Below, in pieces: positions 7,175-15,724 of a DNA stretch of 27,837 bases. The translations under genes and the position numbers were made by a program. A model generated the notes under the pieces. The model saw only the letters and a list, made by a program, of their open reading frames with translations. It was not told the origin of the DNA and made no database searches. Within the stretch, counting starts at the first letter, position 1, and every line of letters begins with the position of its first letter. Source of the DNA: Thermoplasmata archaeon (GTDB taxonomy: Archaea; Thermoplasmatota; Thermoplasmata; Thermoplasmatales; Thermoplasmataceae). The stretch lies in contig JAKAAI010000017.1 of NCBI GenBank assembly GCA_021797055.1, positions 1-27,837 on the forward strand, given 5' to 3'.

Positions 7175-8134
7175 GTGCTTTTCTGCTTAGAATTTTCTAA
7201 AGAAAACATAAAGGCCGCAGAGTTTGAATTCCGTTCCATATCAAAACTGGATTCAAATTTTCATGAACACTGGATAAACAACAATGGCTCCGTTTTTCAT
7301 GGGGATATTTCCCTGTACAAGACTATGGCATTTGTAAGAAGAATAGGCTCTGTATTGTTTTCCTTCAACAAACCTGAAGAATTAAAGAATTGTAAGTTGC
7401 CAGAAGGGAAATATTATGTTAGAAAAGTTAAACTTTCTATCCCGGATGAAGATTTTACTGAATCGATGATTGGGGAATTTCTCAAATCAGAAGGGAAGGT
7501 CTCATTCAAAGCACCGGATTTCATCATTCTTGCATTTTTCGCCGACAAGTGGTACATATGCAAACAGGAATTTGTGAAAAACAGCAGAGAACTTGAATCA
7601 AGAAGGGCCCCTATGAGGCCTTTTTTTTCACCTGTCACACTACATCCAAAGTTTGCAAGATTCATGGTGAATATTTCCGGTACAAAAAGAGGAGATACGG
7701 TACTGGATCCATTTTGTGGCACTGGTGGCATTCTTTTAGAATGTCTGTTTCTTGGACGAAATGTTATAGGGAATGACGCCTCTTTTGTAATGGTCAAGGG
7801 GACAAGACTGAATCTCAAGTATTATGGCTTTACATCAGAGATATATTGCAACGACATAAGAAATCTGAAGATCGAAAGAAAGGTCGATGCGGTTATAACG
7901 GACATGCCTTACGGCAGAAGTTCGCCAGTGAAGGGCGACATAGAGTCACTTTACGCAATCTCTTTCAAGAAATTCTCAGAATTCCTAAAGCCCGGGGGTT
8001 ATTGTGTAATTATCCTGGAGAATTTAAACTGGCTGAACCTGAACGAGAGTCTTGAGGTCATAAATATAATATCGATGCAGGTTCACAGGTCACTTATAAG
8101 AAATTATGTAATCCTCAGAAATTCTGTGACGTGA
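7175..8134 (+). CDS. tRNA (guanine10-N2)-methyltransferase, Trm-G10/Trm11 family
   Basis: A 319-residue enzyme with an N-terminal THUMP-like RNA-binding half and a C-terminal Rossmann methyltransferase. After the linker RRAPMRPFFSPVTLHPKFAR, typical of Trm11/Trm-G10, comes the SAM motif DPFCGTGGILLE (from D178) and the catalytic TDMPYGR (D243), a variant of the (D/N)PPY motif. The archaeal enzyme methylates and dimethylates N2 of G10 in tRNA. The length fits the archaeal family. GTG start, only 2 nt after rpoL, with just a weak GAGAT upstream; the pair should be one transcript, linking transcription and translation machinery genes. Confidence 0.88.
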   Translation: MLFCLEFSKENIKAAEFEFRSISKLDSNFHEHWINNNGSVFHGDISLYKTMAFVRRIGSVLFSFNKPEELKNCKLPEGKYYVRKVKLSIPDEDFTESMIGEFLKSEGKVSFKAPDFIILAFFADKWYICKQEFVKNSRELESRRAPMRPFFSPVTLHPKFARFMVNISGTKRGDTVLDPFCGTGGILLECLFLGRNVIGNDASFVMVKGTRLNLKYYGFTSEIYCNDIRNLKIERKVDAVITDMPYGRSSPVKGDIESLYAISFKKFSEFLKPGGYCVIILENLNWLNLNESLEVINIISMQVHRSLIRNYVILRNSVT

Positions 8135-8204
8135 AAATGAAGCCCAATCTCTGCATTCCTATATATTTCGAACAGGAAAAAATCATCAACATGCTGTATC
8201 AATC

Positions 8205-8212
8205 TTTATATA
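8205..8212 (+). promoter_or_regulatory. TATA box of the grpE-dnaK-dnaJ operon
   Basis: TTTATATA is centred about 27 bp before the grpE ATG, giving a leaderless operon transcript. No obvious palindromic heat-shock operator is seen between 8135 and 8235. Confidence 0.7.
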
Positions 8213-8235
8213 GAAGAACAAACTTACCAGTTTAA

Positions 8236-8769
8236 ATGACACAGCAATCAAAGCGGGCATTAGTAGATCCTGTAAGAAATGAGATCGGGCAGTCAAGATC
8301 CAGGAGAGCTGTGTTGCTAAAAGAACAGGTTGATCATCTGAAATCTGAATACAACTACCTTAAGCACAAATCCAATAGGGACAGGGAGGCATTAATGCAT
8401 CAGATCGCAGATCTCGAAAACCTCCTGAAAGCCAAGGAGAGGGAGTATAATATACGAACAAAGAATGCAGAAAAAGATCTCATACGAGACCTTCTTCCAC
8501 TCATAGATTCTCTTGAGGCAGGGCAAAAGGCTAACGACAAGGACTCAAATCTTACTGCTTTCAGGGATATGATATTAAATATACTAAAAAAGCATGGTCT
8601 CAATAAGATCGAGACAATCGGAAAGAGATTTGATCCTTTCAAGCATGAGGTTGTAGGAGTGACAGAAAAGGGCGAAGAAGGTATTGTTCAGGAAGAGATT
8701 CAGGGTGGTTACATGGTAAATGAAGATGTTATCAGAACAGCTAAAGTAATAGTTTCAAAAGGTGAGTAA
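8236..8769 (+). CDS. grpE: Nucleotide exchange factor GrpE
   Basis: A 177-residue GrpE. Residues about 20-75 form the long dimerising coiled-coil helix (charged heptads, [22 protein letters not shown]). The family core follows: [15 protein letters not shown], then [11 protein letters not shown] and the C-terminal beta segment ending [20 protein letters not shown]. It removes ADP from DnaK and so resets the chaperone for substrate release. It is first in the operon. Its last codons contain GGTGA, which serves as the ribosome-binding site of dnaK. Confidence 0.93.
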   Translation: MTQQSKRALVDPVRNEIGQSRSRRAVLLKEQVDHLKSEYNYLKHKSNRDREALMHQIADLENLLKAKEREYNIRTKNAEKDLIRDLLPLIDSLEAGQKANDKDSNLTAFRDMILNILKKHGLNKIETIGKRFDPFKHEVVGVTEKGEEGIVQEEIQGGYMVNEDVIRTAKVIVSKGE

Positions 8770-8770
8770 A

Positions 8771-10678
8771 ATGAGTAAAATAATAGGTATAGATTTGGGC
8801 ACAAGTAATTCGGCAGCTGCAGTGGTTATATCGGGAAAACCAACGGTTATTCCAAGTTCAGAAGGTGTATCTGTTGGCGGTAAGGCATTCCCGAGTTATG
8901 TCGCTTTCACTAAATCGGGGGAACTCTTAGTTGGTGAACCTGCGAGGAGGCAGGCATTGCTTAATCCAGAAGGAACAGTATATGCTGCTAAAAGGAAGAT
9001 GGGTACAGACTACAAATACAAGATATTTGGGAAGGAATACACACCACAGCAGATTTCCGCATTCATTTTGCAGAAGATTAAGAGGGATGCTGAACAGTAC
9101 CTGGGTGAAACGGTTAAGGAAGCAGTTATAACAGTACCTGCTTATTTCGATGACAATCAGAGGCAGGCGACAAAGGATGCTGGCCTTATTGCCGGGCTTG
9201 AGGTGAAGAGAATCATAAACGAACCAACTGCTGCTTCACTTGCTTATGGTATAGACAAGGCAAAAGAATCACAGAAAATACTTGTTTTCGACCTTGGTGG
9301 TGGAACCCTTGATGTGACAATTATGGAATTTGGCGAAGGCGTGTTCGAGGTCATATCTACTTCTGGCGACACTCAGCTTGGTGGAACAGATATGGATGAG
9401 GCCATAATCAACTTCCTGATTAATGACTTCAAGAAAAAAGAGGGTGTTGATCTAAAGCAGGATAAGAATGCATACATCAGATTGAAGGATGCAGCTGAGA
9501 AGGCAAAGATTGAGTTATCCAGCACAATTTCGACCGAAATAAACCTTCCTTATATAACAGCTACGAACACAGGACCGAAACACCTTCAATATACACTGAC
9601 AAGATCAGAATTTGAGAATTTAATTGCACCAATCATTGAAAGGGCTAAAAAACCACTTGAATCCGCTCTTGAAGCCGGAAAGTTGAGCAAGGACGATCTT
9701 ACCAAAATAATTCTGGTGGGTGGCCCAACCAGGATACCATATGTCAGGAAATTTGTTGAGGATTTCTTTGGTAAGAAGATTGAGGGTGGAGTGGACCCCA
9801 TGGAATGTGTTGCAATAGGTGCAGCACTTCAGGGAGCAGTTCTTGCAGGTGACATAAAGGACATCGTCCTGCTAGATGTCACTCCCCTTACCCTTGGCAT
9901 AGAGACCCTGGGTGGAGTAGCAACCCCCCTCATACCAGCAAACACAACAATTCCTACCAGGAAGTCGCAGATATTCACAACTGCCGCAGACATGCAAACT
10001 GCAGTCACTGTGCATGTAGTTCAGGGTGAAAGACCAATGGCAGCTGACAACGTTTCCCTTGGAATGTTTAACCTTGTTGGAATACCTCCAGCCCCACGCG
10101 GAATACCGCAGATTGAGGTGACATTCGATATAGATGCGAATGGGATACTGAACGTTTCTGCAGTCGATAAGGGAACAAACAAAAAGCAGAGTATTACCAT
10201 ATCTGCAACAAATAAACTTTCCAAGGAAGAGATAGAAAAAATGAAGAAACAAGCCGCAGAATTTGCTGAAGAAGATAAAAAGAAGAAGGAGCTGGCTGAA
10301 ACTGTCAATGCAGCAGAGACACTCGCATATACTGTCGAGAAGACGGTCAACGAAGCAGGAGACAAGGTCGACAAGGATACAAAAGATAAAATTATGGATA
10401 AGGTCAAAGCAATAAGGGACGCTATAAGCGCAAAGGACCTGGACAAGATCAAACAGCTGCAGGAAGAACTCAGCAAGGAGATACAGGAAATAGGATCCAA
10501 GATATACCAGACTGAATCACAGACCGCAGGACCGCAGGGTGGAGGTCCTGGAGCACCGGGCCCCCAGGATGGTGCGCAATCAGAAACTGTTGATGCGCAA
10601 TCCGGGAGTCAGGGTGAGGGCCAGGGCGCCGAAGGTCAGAATGATACCGTGGTCGACGGTGACACCCAGACAAAGTAA
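8771..10678 (+). CDS. dnaK: Hsp70 chaperone DnaK
   Basis: A 635-residue Hsp70. The ATPase domain starts with [11 protein letters not shown] and has the phosphate loop [12 protein letters not shown] and the adenosine-contact [13 protein letters not shown]. The substrate-binding domain holds [14 protein letters not shown], followed by the helical lid. The first quadrant lacks the roughly 25-residue insert of proteobacterial DnaK, as in Gram-positive and other archaeal DnaKs, where archaeal copies are generally read as acquired from bacteria. The last ~50 residues are a Gly/Gln/Pro-rich tail ending in DTQTK. The ATG at 8771 is preferred over the GTG at 8762 because GGTGA (8761-8765) sits 5 nt before it; only 1 nt separates it from the grpE stop. 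Confidence 0.96.
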   Translation: MSKIIGIDLGTSNSAAAVVISGKPTVIPSSEGVSVGGKAFPSYVAFTKSGELLVGEPARRQALLNPEGTVYAAKRKMGTDYKYKIFGKEYTPQQISAFILQKIKRDAEQYLGETVKEAVITVPAYFDDNQRQATKDAGLIAGLEVKRIINEPTAASLAYGIDKAKESQKILVFDLGGGTLDVTIMEFGEGVFEVISTSGDTQLGGTDMDEAIINFLINDFKKKEGVDLKQDKNAYIRLKDAAEKAKIELSSTISTEINLPYITATNTGPKHLQYTLTRSEFENLIAPIIERAKKPLESALEAGKLSKDDLTKIILVGGPTRIPYVRKFVEDFFGKKIEGGVDPMECVAIGAALQGAVLAGDIKDIVLLDVTPLTLGIETLGGVATPLIPANTTIPTRKSQIFTTAADMQTAVTVHVVQGERPMAADNVSLGMFNLVGIPPAPRGIPQIEVTFDIDANGILNVSAVDKGTNKKQSITISATNKLSKEEIEKMKKQAAEFAEEDKKKKELAETVNAAETLAYTVEKTVNEAGDKVDKDTKDKIMDKVKAIRDAISAKDLDKIKQLQEELSKEIQEIGSKIYQTESQTAGPQGGGPGAPGPQDGAQSETVDAQSGSQGEGQGAEGQNDTVVDGDTQTK

Positions 10679-10694
10679 TTAATGCGGTTTGGAA

Positions 10695-11786
10695 ATGGCT
10701 AAAGATTATTACAAAACCCTAGGCGTAGATAAGAACGCCTCTGAAGATGACATAAAGAGGGCATTCAGAACACTTGCAAAAAAATACCATCCTGATTCTA
10801 CAACAGAAGACAAAAAGGTAGCAGAGGAAAGGTTCAAGGAGATAAGTGAGGCCTATGAAGTTCTTTCTGATCCTGAGAAAAGGAGGATGTATGATCAGAC
10901 GGGAAGCGTAGACTTTGGTCAGGGCAGGCAGGACTTCACATGGCAGGATTTCAGCCACTTTTCGGATTTTGATGATCTTTTTAGCAGATTCTTTGGTGGT
11001 TCTGGCCCTGGAGACATATTTGGCGGAGGTTTCAGGAATCAGGGACCAGACCTTGACCTGGCTGTTCGCCTTAAGGTCACACTTTCTGATGTTTATTATG
11101 GTGAAACCAGGACTGTGAAATTCAGAAGGAACAGCACCTGTGAAGTATGCAATGGAACTGGAGCAAAAAATGGAAAGGTCAAGACATGCCCCACCTGTGG
11201 TGGATCGGGCCAGCAGAGAGTGGTTCAGGGTCAGGGGTTTTTCAAAATGGTATCGGTCACAACCTGCAGAACTTGTGGCGGAACGGGAAAGGTACCAATC
11301 GAAACGTGCCAGAACTGCAAAGGGACCGGAACAATTGCAATAAACGATTCTGTTAATGTCACAATACCCAAGGGCGCTCCCGATAACGTGAAGATAAGGT
11401 TTAGGGGGCATGGGCAGTCAAAAGGTGGCAAAACCGGAGATCTCTTTGTAATTCTGAATATAATGGATGAGCCAGGTATTACCAGAAGGGGCAACGATCT
11501 TTATATCACAACTGAGATATCATTTCCAGAAGCAGCACTTGGGACAAACATAGAGGTTAACCTTTTCCGGGAGAAAATCGAGGTGAAGATACCTGCAGGT
11601 ACACAGCCCGGTGAAGTCATAAGGGTAAAGAATGGTGGTATGCCGGTAATGAATTCAAACGCAAAGGGAGATCTGCATGTAAGGGTACTTGTATCGGTAC
11701 CGAAGCATCTATCCTCCCGTGAAAAAGAACTTATTGCGGAACTGGGAAACTTTAGCCAGAAAAAGCATTCCTGGTTTTCACGATAG
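10695..11786 (+). CDS. dnaJ: Hsp40 co-chaperone DnaJ
   Basis: A 363-residue class A DnaJ. The J domain (1-70) has HPD at 32-34, which stimulates DnaK ATPase. A Gly/Phe region (about 75-115) with FFGG and FGGGF repeats follows. Four CxxCxGxG zinc-binding repeats start at C149 (CEVCNGTG, CPTCGGSG, CRTCGGTG, CQNCKGTG). The two beta-barrel client-binding domains and the C-terminal dimerisation segment come after. It is the third gene of the grpE-dnaK-dnaJ operon, 16 nt after dnaK. The ATG at 10695 is chosen over an in-frame TTG at 10689; a CGGT stands 6 nt before the ATG. Confidence 0.95.
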   Translation: MAKDYYKTLGVDKNASEDDIKRAFRTLAKKYHPDSTTEDKKVAEERFKEISEAYEVLSDPEKRRMYDQTGSVDFGQGRQDFTWQDFSHFSDFDDLFSRFFGGSGPGDIFGGGFRNQGPDLDLAVRLKVTLSDVYYGETRTVKFRRNSTCEVCNGTGAKNGKVKTCPTCGGSGQQRVVQGQGFFKMVSVTTCRTCGGTGKVPIETCQNCKGTGTIAINDSVNVTIPKGAPDNVKIRFRGHGQSKGGKTGDLFVILNIMDEPGITRRGNDLYITTEISFPEAALGTNIEVNLFREKIEVKIPAGTQPGEVIRVKNGGMPVMNSNAKGDLHVRVLVSVPKHLSSREKELIAELGNFSQKKHSWFSR

Positions 11787-11840
11787 GCTTTTTCTTAAAG
11801 CATATAAGATTTGGTCGAGACGTCCGGAATTATACCTACG

Positions 11841-11847
11841 TTTTTTT
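11841..11847 (+). terminator. Possible T-tract terminator of the chaperone operon
   Basis: A T7 run 55 bp after the dnaJ stop, preceded by a T5 run at 11789-11793. Archaeal termination often needs only oligo-T. The gene beyond is convergent. Confidence 0.35.
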
Positions 11848-11962
11848 GGCATAATATTATGAACATTTCACAGGATTTTATCTTATCAGAAAAGAGACAT
11901 TCATCAGTGGTCTTTATGAAAACAGGATGTGATAACATCCAGGTTGCAAGTACAGACCGCAA

Positions 11963-12553
11963 TTACTTTGCGGTTTCAGGAATTTTCTTAAGAAGAAGGA
12001 TAGAAAAACTGGATGGCATATGAGATATATTCTTGCTTTCATGTAAAAGCTGAAAATGCGCATTTAGAAAATTTTTATCCTCAACACCTGAGAACAAATC
12101 TCCCAGAGCGAAATAGCTGGCTGGTTTCATAAGATCGGATATCCTTGAATAAGCTGAGAACCTTTTCTTTCCCAGATTATGGAAGACTAGGTTCGAAATA
12201 ACGAGATCAAATTTAATTTGCGGCAATTCCAGTCTGTTAAGGTCTGCTTTTATAAATTTTACTCTATCACCAACTCCAGCAGACTTCATGTTACTTTCAG
12301 CAAGTGCCATATTACCTTCAGGAAGGCTTCCGGATCCAAATACATCGACTCCAATTAGTGATGCTCCATCGAAAAAAATTGCCGCAACTTCAGAGAGAAA
12401 CCCAAGTCCACACCCCGCATCCAGAATCAATCCAACAGAATCCGGGTTTTCGATCTTTTTAAAAACATTAATGAAGGCATCCTTAAGTATGGATCTTATC
12501 ATCTCTGATTGTTCAAGAGTCGTATGATGATATGTTCCATAATAGGGTGTCAT
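11963..12553 (-). CDS. Class I SAM-dependent methyltransferase, substrate unknown
   Basis: A 196-residue Rossmann methyltransferase. SAM motif I is LDAGCGLGFLSEVA (about residue 43), the acidic strand is IGVDVFG, motif III-like VKFIKADLNRLELP, and motif IV FDLVISNLVFHNLG. The last part (YFALGDLFSG onward) is the usual beta-strand cap. No substrate-specific domain is present, so small molecule, lipid or protein targets are all possible. A TATTTTT-type box (TTTTATA on the minus strand, 12580-12587) lies about 30 bp before the ATG. It is transcribed toward dnaJ and away from the penicillin-acylase gene. Confidence 0.8.
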   Translation of the reverse strand: MTPYYGTYHHTTLEQSEMIRSILKDAFINVFKKIENPDSVGLILDAGCGLGFLSEVAAIFFDGASLIGVDVFGSGSLPEGNMALAESNMKSAGVGDRVKFIKADLNRLELPQIKFDLVISNLVFHNLGKKRFSAYSRISDLMKPASYFALGDLFSGVEDKNFLNAHFQLLHESKNISHMPSSFSILLLKKIPETAK

Positions 12554-12691
12554 TGTTACAATGATTCAAGGGCTTAAGGTTATAAAAATGTTCCGAGGAT
12601 ATTATCAATAATAACCTGAACATACTTGTGTTCCTGTAATTCATATGAAACTGTTTGAAAATTATTCGACCGTTGGCGATAACACATAATT

Positions 12692-12699
12692 TTTATAAT
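12692..12699 (+). promoter_or_regulatory. TATA box of the penicillin-acylase-family operon
   Basis: TTTATAAT is centred about 24 bp before the GTG at 12719, predicting a leaderless mRNA that starts with GTG. Confidence 0.6.
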
Positions 12700-12718
12700 A
12701 TAATACATATAACACTGT

Positions 12719-15220
12719 GTGACGAAAAAAAAATATTTACCTTCAGTTGTCGGAGTTGTTTTAGTAATTTTGATCGTCATAATAGGAACCATAACTCCTC
12801 TGGTTAGTATACTTAATCCTGTAACTGGTGTTATAGGTAACTCAAGGAATCTGGTAATTGGGAATGAGTCGTTTAATCTTCCTGGGCTGCAGAATGAGGT
12901 AAAGATCATACAAGACAAGTATGGTATTTACCACATATACGCTTCCTCCTCTGGTGATCTTTATTACGCTCTAGGTTTTATTCAGGCTAAAGAAAGACTC
13001 TTCCAGATTGAAGTTTTCGGGCTGGAAGGAATGGGCAGAATGCAATCATTTTTTGGCAACAGCTATCAGAACTTTGACCGCTTTCAGACACTGACTGGTG
13101 CCCCAATAACGGCACAGAATGATTGGAATACTGTATTGACTGATTCATCCACAAACGCCACGGATGCGGTTACATCAAGTGCGCTTATTTCATACGCCAA
13201 TGGAGTGAATGCCTACATTAACTACTCAGAATCTGACCACACCCTTCCGCTTCTTTTCAAGCTGCTGGGTATTTCACCATATTACTGGACACCTGTATAT
13301 TCATTTGCCGTTGAGGAATTAATGATACAACAGTTGGAATTCAGTGACTACGGCTTACAATTCTCCACAATCTACCATCTTCTTGGTAATGATACATATG
13401 ATCTGATTCCAACATTCTCTTCTGTTCAGACATATTATTACGCCGGCTTCTCTGGAAGGCCAAACCCGCATGTTCTTAATGAGTCCATGAACACTTATAA
13501 CGCAAATTCATCAATTCTATCTCTCGCATCCAGATTGATGAAATGCTTCCAATATGACCCTCCGACTTACTTCCATCTCGCAGTGCCGGATCACAGTAAT
13601 GAGATCGTCCTATCAGGAAACCGTACGACTTCTGGCGACCCAATACTTATGGGTGGTCCCGTCTTAGGTTTCAGCTTGCCATCTATCTGGTTCCAGGTTC
13701 AGCTGGTTGCTCCAGGAATAGATGCATATGGAGTTGTGCTCCCGGGGGAGCCGGCGATTGTGATCGGCTTCAACCAGAATATAGCATGGACACTTACTGA
13801 CACACAGTCCATTTCGGACGGTACATTTTTCTTTGCACAGAACATTGAAAATGGGAAATACCTATGGAATTCCACATATTATCCACTGACCCAGTATCAT
13901 GTGAATGGAATGACTGTGAACTGGACCAACCTTGGCCCAATTATGCAGCAGTCTGGAAATAATGCGCTTGTTATGGATTGGCTCGGAAATATGTTTTCGA
14001 ACGATCTCGGTACACTGTTAAGTATTATGGTTGCTCAGAATTGGTCACAATTTGTATCCGCACTGTCGATCTGGCAGGCTCCGTTCCAGAATTTTGCGTT
14101 TGCAAACAGGTCAATCATCGCGGATATTTCCCCCGCCTATTATCCAATTTTCGCCGGGCAGGTATACAATCCAGGGGCAATCATGCCCGGTAACGGTACA
14201 GAATACATTTCAGGAAATATTCCTTATAACATGGTTCCACAGGTGGTTAATCCGAAAGATGGTTTCATTGTTAGTTCAAATCAGAGACAGGTCGGCCCGT
14301 CCTACCCGTACTGGTTTGGCAACACGCTATCATTCTCCTCTGGATACAGGGCAAATATGGAAGTCAACTTCATAGAGGACAACCCCAGGATATCTGTGCA
14401 GAAACTCATTGGCTTTCAATCACGTAATTACACGGATGAGGAGGCACAGGCTGCAGTTCCCATAATCCTTCACGATATTGCCGGCAGCACAAATTCAGCG
14501 CTACAGGAGGCATACTCACTCCTTTCTTCATGGAACTACAACATGTCAGATAGCTCAAAGGCTGCTTCCGTCTGGTTTTTCAGTTATATGTACCTTTTCA
14601 ACGAAGTTTTCCTGCCTTATCTGAAAGGAGTCGGCTGGCTGCCTGAGTATAATCAGACACTCGGTACACCGTCTGGTATGTCAGGAAGTTTCGCAAATAC
14701 CACAGGATATGCCTCCATGGATGTGGACTTGCTTCACTTTATTCTAGAAAACAGTGCTGCACCTTTCAACAGCACGAACATGTCATCTCTGATAACAAAC
14801 GCAGTCATTCGGGCCATGGGATTTCTCGAGACCAAATATCCATCAGGAAATTTCACATGGGGCCAGTTCCATGGTTTCGAATTCCCGAATCTATTTGGGT
14901 TGACCCAATTCTCCGTTGGACCAATAGCAAAAGGTGGGGATTTCAACACACCGAACGATGCACCGGGAATAGCTCCTTATAATTATCCTGAGTCAGGTCA
15001 GAGCTGGGTCATGGTTGTTAACCTCTCGAATGTCTCAAGGTCGTATGGGGTCTACCCTGGTGGACAGAGCGAAAACCCCGAAAGCCCACAATACTCTAAT
15101 TACATTGAGAACTGGATTAAAGGAAACTATCTGCCGCTCCTGTATTATTCAGAATATTCGCAATTTCCAAACACAGATGTATCTGCTGTTCTTACTCTTA
15201 ATCCCGGAGGTAAAGCATGA
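12719..15220 (+). CDS. Penicillin acylase family (S45) N-terminal-nucleophile hydrolase, exported
   Basis: An 833-residue precursor. Residues 8-30 are a hydrophobic signal/anchor after MTKKKYL, so the enzyme faces the acidic outside. The family opening (VKIIQDKYGIYHIYASSSGDLYYALGF, in parts) is followed by AKERLFQIEV. Ser293 in DHSNEIVLSGNRT should be the N-terminal nucleophile of the beta chain, exposed by self-cleavage; the usual SNxW has Ile instead of Trp. Downstream are LPGEPAIVIGFNQNIAWTLT and VSSNQRQ with Asn521, matching the oxyanion Asn 228 residues from the nucleophile (240 in E. coli enzyme). Lys/Arg content is low and Asn/Ser/Thr high, as in acid-exposed glycoproteins. It cleaves amide bonds; substrate could be acyl-homoserine lactones, peptides or lipids. 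It is coupled to the next gene. Confidence 0.9.
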   Translation: MTKKKYLPSVVGVVLVILIVIIGTITPLVSILNPVTGVIGNSRNLVIGNESFNLPGLQNEVKIIQDKYGIYHIYASSSGDLYYALGFIQAKERLFQIEVFGLEGMGRMQSFFGNSYQNFDRFQTLTGAPITAQNDWNTVLTDSSTNATDAVTSSALISYANGVNAYINYSESDHTLPLLFKLLGISPYYWTPVYSFAVEELMIQQLEFSDYGLQFSTIYHLLGNDTYDLIPTFSSVQTYYYAGFSGRPNPHVLNESMNTYNANSSILSLASRLMKCFQYDPPTYFHLAVPDHSNEIVLSGNRTTSGDPILMGGPVLGFSLPSIWFQVQLVAPGIDAYGVVLPGEPAIVIGFNQNIAWTLTDTQSISDGTFFFAQNIENGKYLWNSTYYPLTQYHVNGMTVNWTNLGPIMQQSGNNALVMDWLGNMFSNDLGTLLSIMVAQNWSQFVSALSIWQAPFQNFAFANRSIIADISPAYYPIFAGQVYNPGAIMPGNGTEYISGNIPYNMVPQVVNPKDGFIVSSNQRQVGPSYPYWFGNTLSFSSGYRANMEVNFIEDNPRISVQKLIGFQSRNYTDEEAQAAVPIILHDIAGSTNSALQEAYSLLSSWNYNMSDSSKAASVWFFSYMYLFNEVFLPYLKGVGWLPEYNQTLGTPSGMSGSFANTTGYASMDVDLLHFILENSAAPFNSTNMSSLITNAVIRAMGFLETKYPSGNFTWGQFHGFEFPNLFGLTQFSVGPIAKGGDFNTPNDAPGIAPYNYPESGQSWVMVVNLSNVSRSYGVYPGGQSENPESPQYSNYIENWIKGNYLPLLYYSEYSQFPNTDVSAVLTLNPGGKA

Positions 15221-15612
15221 AGTTATCTAAATTAATGAGGGTACTGCTTTCTGTTGCAGTATGCATTGTATCTGGATATTTGCTGCTGCTTTCTGGTATC
15301 TGGTACCTGCTGGTAATTTCCGGCTTTATTTCCTCTCTTATTGTAAGGGGCGGATGGAAAGTATCTTTTCCTACTGCATTTGTATCTGGCATAATACTGA
15401 CAGCGATTTACGTTATAATGCTTCCAATTTCAAATGAGAGTGCAGTTATGAATGAGGTCGGTTCGCTTGCAGGTTTTCCATCTATTCTTCTCTTTGCTAT
15501 TATGTTCCTCATTAGTGGTGTGCTGATGGGTTCAGGTGCCCTTATTGGCAGCTCTATTGCTTTTTTAAGGAATGATGATTCAGTGATGTCCGCTGGCAAG
15601 ACACAGCTATAA
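15217..15612 (+). CDS. Small four-helix membrane protein, unknown
   Basis: A 131-residue protein I do not recognise. Hydrophobic segments at about 8-27, 28-44, 53-71 and 87-117 suggest four membrane helices with short loops and a polar C-terminal tail. Gly/Ser/Ala-rich helix 4 (GVLMGSGALIGSSIA) could pack tightly. Its ATG overlaps the stop of the acylase gene (ATGA), and GGAGGT (15206-15211) lies 5 nt upstream, so it is translated with the acylase. A role in anchoring or exporting that enzyme, or an independent role in the membrane, is only inference. Confidence 0.75.
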   Translation: MKLSKLMRVLLSVAVCIVSGYLLLLSGIWYLLVISGFISSLIVRGGWKVSFPTAFVSGIILTAIYVIMLPISNESAVMNEVGSLAGFPSILLFAIMFLISGVLMGSGALIGSSIAFLRNDDSVMSAGKTQL

Positions 15613-15705
15613 CCCCGATTATATTTTGACAGGTTATGATCATAACGCAATCTCATTTTTAAAAAATCTATTTAAAGAAACTTTATGTGAAATTAATATA
15701 GTGAA

Positions 15706-15713
15706 GAGGTGAT
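15706..15713 (+). promoter_or_regulatory. Perfect Shine-Dalgarno plus a two-codon leader ORF
   Basis: GAGGTGAT is an 8-base match to the archaeal 16S 3' end. It is followed at once by ATG ATA TAA (15714-15722), then the ATG of the next gene at 15725. The spacing to 15725 (11 nt) is long, to 15714 zero. A leader upstream is implied, unlike the leaderless genes around it. Confidence 0.5.
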
Positions 15714-15724
15714 ATGATATAATA

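Noticed and set aside
7414..7818. 134-codon minus frame opposite the tRNA methyltransferase
   Set aside because: Overlaps the certain methyltransferase motifs and has no family features.
10021..10500. 159-codon Ser/Leu-rich minus frame opposite dnaK
   Set aside because: Composition is what reverse reading of the Lys/Glu-rich helical lid gives; dnaK is certain here.
10719..11411. 230-codon open frame on the minus strand opposite dnaJ
   Set aside because: It is a shadow of the strongly conserved dnaJ; no recognisable product and no start signal.
11811..12023. 70-codon plus frame after dnaJ
   Set aside because: Runs into the 3' end of the minus-strand methyltransferase gene, no product recognised.
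12580..12918. 112-codon minus frame upstream of the SAM methyltransferase
   Set aside because: Covers the acylase signal-peptide region and the divergent promoters; no family match.
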